A stretch of 64,000 nucleotides of DNA from NCBI GenBank assembly GCA_902749685.1, contig CACVKW010000228.1, positions 1 through 64,000 of the forward strand, in the 5' to 3' direction. The notes under the pieces were generated by a model that was not told where the DNA came from, did no database searches, and saw only the letters and a program-made list of their open reading frames with translations. Both the position numbers and the translations under genes were made by a program. Below are positions 62,101 to 64,000 of the stretch, one piece after another (the first letter of the stretch is position 1; each line of letters starts with the position of its first letter). The stretch is from Olavius sp. associated proteobacterium Delta 1. GTDB lineage: Bacteria; Desulfobacterota; Desulfobacteria; Desulfobacterales; JAFDCJ01.

Positions 62101-64000
62101 AAGGCCGCCGAGAAGATGGCAGCCGTTTTGGCTCTTTTACCGGCAGACAGGTTTAGTTCAGCCAGCGTGATGCGTTCCGCATCGCCGGTTAACAGATATC
62201 GTCCGGCGTTGAGTTGATCGATCACCACAAAAATCCGGTCCGGCTTATTATCCGGCGAAGAACTTTGCTGCAGCCGTTTACCGATCTGGAGGTGCACCAT
62301 CGGCCGCTCATCAACCGCTATCAACGCATAAGCAGCCTGATGAATTCTATCGTGGGCAAATTTAAATTCACTGTTTAACAAGAGGTCAGAGGGTGCATCC
62401 AGCAGGCTCTGAATGCCGGCATCCCAGAATTGATCGATCGAGGCATCCCCGATCGGCATAATCAATCCCTCGGCCAGGACCGGCCGCAAAGCCGCCGCGG
62501 TTTGCTGGCGTGACTTTTCGCATGCCACCGCAAGGGTCTGCAAATCGAATAGGGTGCCAATGGCTGCCGCCCAGGCAACCACCGCCTGGGACTCATCATC
62601 CAGCCGCTGTAATTTATCAGACAGCAGGTCAACCACATTGTCGGTAATCATGCGGTTGCGGATGCCGCTGATGTCCCATTGCCAGCTGCGATGATTGACA
62701 TCAAAATTCAACAGATTTTCAGCGTACAGCAGATTCAAAAACTCGATTAAGAAAAAGGGATTGCCCCGGGTTTTTTCCATCAGAATCCGGGCCAAGGGAT
62801 CCACGGTCCGGGGTTCATGCTTCAACGTCTCGGCGGTTATCAGTGCAACGTGTTCACCGCTAAGGCCGGCCAGATCCAATTGTTCAACAATACCACCCTG
62901 CTGCTGAAGAGCTTCTCTAAACTGAAGAAGCGGGTGATCTGCGCCAACGTCATCATCCCGATAGGCACCGATCAGAAAAAGAAAATCAATCCCCTCATCT
63001 GCCATTAAGGACTTTATCAAGTCCAGCGAATCGCTATCGGCCTGGTTTAAAAAGTCCAGGAACAAAACCAGCGGATGCTCCGGTCTGCAAAATATGCGAA
63101 TAAAATTCAACATAACCGCCTTGATGCGTCTTTGGGCAGCCGCCGGCTCCAGTTCCATCACCGGCGGCTGGTTGCCGATAATGGCAACCGCATCCGGTAT
63201 CAGGTCCAGCAGGATCTGCCCGTTGCTTCCCAGGGCCGCCAGGATCCGATCGCGCCACAGAATGAGACGCTGCTGGCTTTCGGTCAAAAGTTGACGAACC
63301 AGGTCATGAAAAGCAGTTACAAAGGTGGCATAAGGCACACTGCGATCCGGTGCGTCAAACTGTCCCTGCAAAAAAATTCCCTCACGGTGGGCAACGCCTT
63401 TGCCGGCTTCAATAACGAGAGCGGTTTTCCCGATCCCGGCCTGGCCGGCAATGAGCATCATTTCCTTGCCACCCCGGCTGACACGATCATATGCCGCCAT
63501 CAGGGTTTCGAGTTCCTTGTGCCGGCCAACCAGCTTACGGGATATCTGAAAATTATCGGATACATCCTGGCGGCCTAACGGAAATGATTTTATCCGCCCG
63601 GTGCGCTCCAGGCGCTGAAGGCACTCTGCCAAATCCACTTCAAGACCGGCGGCAGTCTGGTATCGGTCCTCGGGGTTTTTGGCGAGCAGTTTGATGATGA
63701 CATCAGACAGCCCCTCAGGAACTTCGCTGTTCAATTTACTCGGTCTAGCCGGTTTTCTGGCAATGTGAGCGTGAACCAGTTCCAGGGCATCGGTGGTTTC
63801 AAACGGAAGCCTGCCGCTAAACATTTCATACAGCACCACTCCCAGAGAATAAAAATCCGTGCGCCAGTCAACCGGCCGGTTCATTCGACCGGTCTGCTCG
63901 GGTGACATATAGGACAGCGTACCGGCCAGTCCCTGGATTTCACCGATGGACCCGGCGCCGGATAAGGCTCGGGATGATCCAAAGTCAATAATTTGCAGAC
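59178..64000 (-). CDS. Giant Ser/Thr kinase-ATPase-GAF-PP2C signalling protein (5' end beyond window)
   Basis: At least 1606 residues; the frame is open through position 64000, so the N-terminus lies outside. Counting from the MSPEQ methionine at 63908: kinase C-lobe up to about 95 (IIDFGSS just before it, SPEQ activation-segment end, DFYSLGVVLYEMFSGRLPFE); an AAA-type ATPase from about 125 with Walker A GQAGIGKT (155-162) and a LVLFLDFLNQADSD Walker B; a long helical TPR-like region (about 430-1110); GAF domain (about 1165-1300); SpoIIE/PP2C phosphatase (about 1345-1576) with GGDYFDF, VIGDVSGHGVSAALL, LTTDGIFEAHN and EDDITLVILKF intact. Opposed kinase and phosphatase activities in one chain suggest a switch controlling a partner such as an anti-sigma antagonist. 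Confidence 0.9.
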   Translation of the reverse strand, partial: LQIIDFGSSRALSGAGSIGEIQGLAGTLSYMSPEQTGRMNRPVDWRTDFYSLGVVLYEMFSGRLPFETTDALELVHAHIARKPARPSKLNSEVPEGLSDVIIKLLAKNPEDRYQTAAGLEVDLAECLQRLERTGRIKSFPLGRQDVSDNFQISRKLVGRHKELETLMAAYDRVSRGGKEMMLIAGQAGIGKTALVIEAGKGVAHREGIFLQGQFDAPDRSVPYATFVTAFHDLVRQLLTESQQRLILWRDRILAALGSNGQILLDLIPDAVAIIGNQPPVMELEPAAAQRRIKAVMLNFIRIFCRPEHPLVLFLDFLNQADSDSLDLIKSLMADEGIDFLFLIGAYRDDDVGADHPLLQFREALQQQGGIVEQLDLAGLSGEHVALITAETLKHEPRTVDPLARILMEKTRGNPFFLIEFLNLLYAENLLNFDVNHRSWQWDISGIRNRMITDNVVDLLSDKLQRLDDESQAVVAWAAAIGTLFDLQTLAVACEKSRQQTAAALRPVLAEGLIMPIGDASIDQFWDAGIQSLLDAPSDLLLNSEFKFAHDRIHQAAYALIAVDERPMVHLQIGKRLQQSSSPDNKPDRIFVVIDQLNAGRYLLTGDAERITLAELNLSAGKRAKTAAIFSAALRSFKTGLELLGENCWDAYYDLALALHIEAAEMSYLCSDDDDMENLVQVVLRHARSPLDKAAAHEIKIHALTAQNRWAEAAKEALEILQKLGLDLPTAPGKLQVEMSLLKTKFMLTGKSFDHLAQLPPMTDPYKTAIMRIAMKANAALMTIYPDLYPILANEMIRLTVQHGSGPVSATAYLNYGMLLGSRGDMESGYQFGLLAMRLLEQPQGELSRIPSRFAFNWVMRQWKEPLRATLAPILEINQSAREIGDPFYIAYTSAYYIVHMFYCGLELPAIEQAVSEHDQIVKATGVDAAYNFMQLYRQVVSNLINSAADPCRLTGEFYDEESMLAIDTEADNKGRDFGLYNCKLLLCLLHRQYKRAVKNADRVQQVLEGGTSLGSSVPAFYCWNSLARLGDYPEAAADEKKMILKQVETSQEKLRQLAQQSPVNYRHKYDLVNAERHRVLGRDSEAMALFDRVIQRARESEYLYDVALANEMTARFYLEKNRTAIARSYMTEARYAYLRWGAAAKVRDLEETYPELLSGIMASNQPGFLAGLTEMTTTSSDVTEALDLASVLKSTQAMSSEIVLANLLEKLLNLTMENAGAQKGFLVLESGGKLLVEAEMLLDSQETTVRQSTPLDSSTALSKSIVNYVARTREPVVLDDAVNQGKFTHTPYVLKVRPKSILCMPLTTQDQLVGVLYLENNLAAGVFTAGHLEVLKMLSSQAAISLENARLYDKLADYSHSLEEIIAALNLAQEVQQNLLPQRPPRLATLDVAGRSLYCDETGGDYFDFIELSEDRLGVVIGDVSGHGVSAALLMASVRGFLRARATLSGSTASIITGVNRLISADTAETGQFMTLFYLVVEHQNRRITWVRAGHDPGLLYCPETDQFEELSGAGLALGVDEDWEFKDFNRTVKPGQIVLLTTDGIFEAHNPAGEMFGKARFKEVVRQNARLEAEGLRKVVYEAVTEFRGAEPQEDDITLVILKFQ

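Noticed and set aside
1-64000. CRISPR arrays, tRNA or rRNA genes
   Set aside because: No regularly spaced direct repeats, no cloverleaf with TTCRANNC-type T loop plus CCA-like end, and no rRNA-like conserved stretch were noticed by eye. A covariance search would be decisive.

Overview
The window looks like a chromosomal segment of an anaerobic or microaerobic Desulfobacterota-type bacterium (former Deltaproteobacteria). This is inferred from gene content: a rubrerythrin / CCG-domain Fe-S protein / DUF3501 cluster, a tungsten-type aldehyde:ferredoxin oxidoreductase, two molybdopterin oxidoreductases of different families, a LUD protein, many multi-domain signalling proteins, and a protein I recall as the Sfum_1244 family. 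No rRNA, tRNA or CRISPR array was seen.

Layout. 1-2.4 kb: a small cassette-like block on the minus strand (extradiol dioxygenase, higA, nonsense-interrupted higB, truncated SDR) with two attC-like imperfect hairpins. 2.4-6.5 kb: radical SAM protein, then rubrerythrin, CCG Fe-S protein and DUF3501. 6.9-13.4 kb: PAS-SpoIIE relic, receiver/ATP-grasp (PPDK_N) fusion, Phd-VapC toxin-antitoxin pair, acyl-CoA synthetase. 13.5-18 kb: hydroxypyruvate reductase-like dehydrogenase, class I aminotransferase, aldehyde:ferredoxin oxidoreductase. 18.2-28.3 kb: a peptide/amide utilisation operon on the minus strand (oppABCDF-type transporter, GntR regulator, amidase, P1 peptidase, wrecked M20 peptidase) behind a promoter that overlaps a tandem palindromic operator. 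28.3-35.7 kb: M20 peptidase, LUD protein, MFS exporter, tandem PilZ, HDOD, SLC13-type transporter. 35.8-42.1 kb: two molybdenum enzymes, an MFS relic and a lineage-specific protein. 42.2-48.1 kb: a second peptide ABC operon, with a gamma-glutamyltransferase relic upstream. 48.6-55.7 kb: class V aminotransferase, IS1595 relic, ribose/fructose-type sugar ABC transporter, nucleotide-sugar-type epimerase, DUF1801 protein. 55.8-64 kb: YgjP-like protease, atypical receiver-PAS protein, MFS transporter, and a giant kinase/ATPase/GAF/PP2C protein that runs off the right edge.

Functionally the window is about scavenging. Two complete peptide-type ABC importers sit with amidase, aminopeptidase, M20 deacylase and (formerly) gamma-glutamyltransferase, which together would import and deacylate small amides or peptides. 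Aminotransferases, the 2-hydroxyacid dehydrogenase and AOR would process the released carbon skeletons. These links are inference from gene neighbourhood.

The most striking feature is gene decay. About ten genes are broken, and several share one pattern: an N-terminal piece joined to a C-terminal piece of the same family with the middle missing (PAS-SpoIIE, M20, GNAT, AAA-DUF4143, gamma-glutamyltransferase). In the M20 case the junction DNA makes sense in both frames, which points to deletion between short direct repeats. I found no single gene cluster that I can call a new system with confidence. The best leads are the receiver/ATP-grasp fusion, the Asp-less receiver translationally coupled to a zinc protease, the paired molybdenum enzymes, and the cassette-like block at the left edge.
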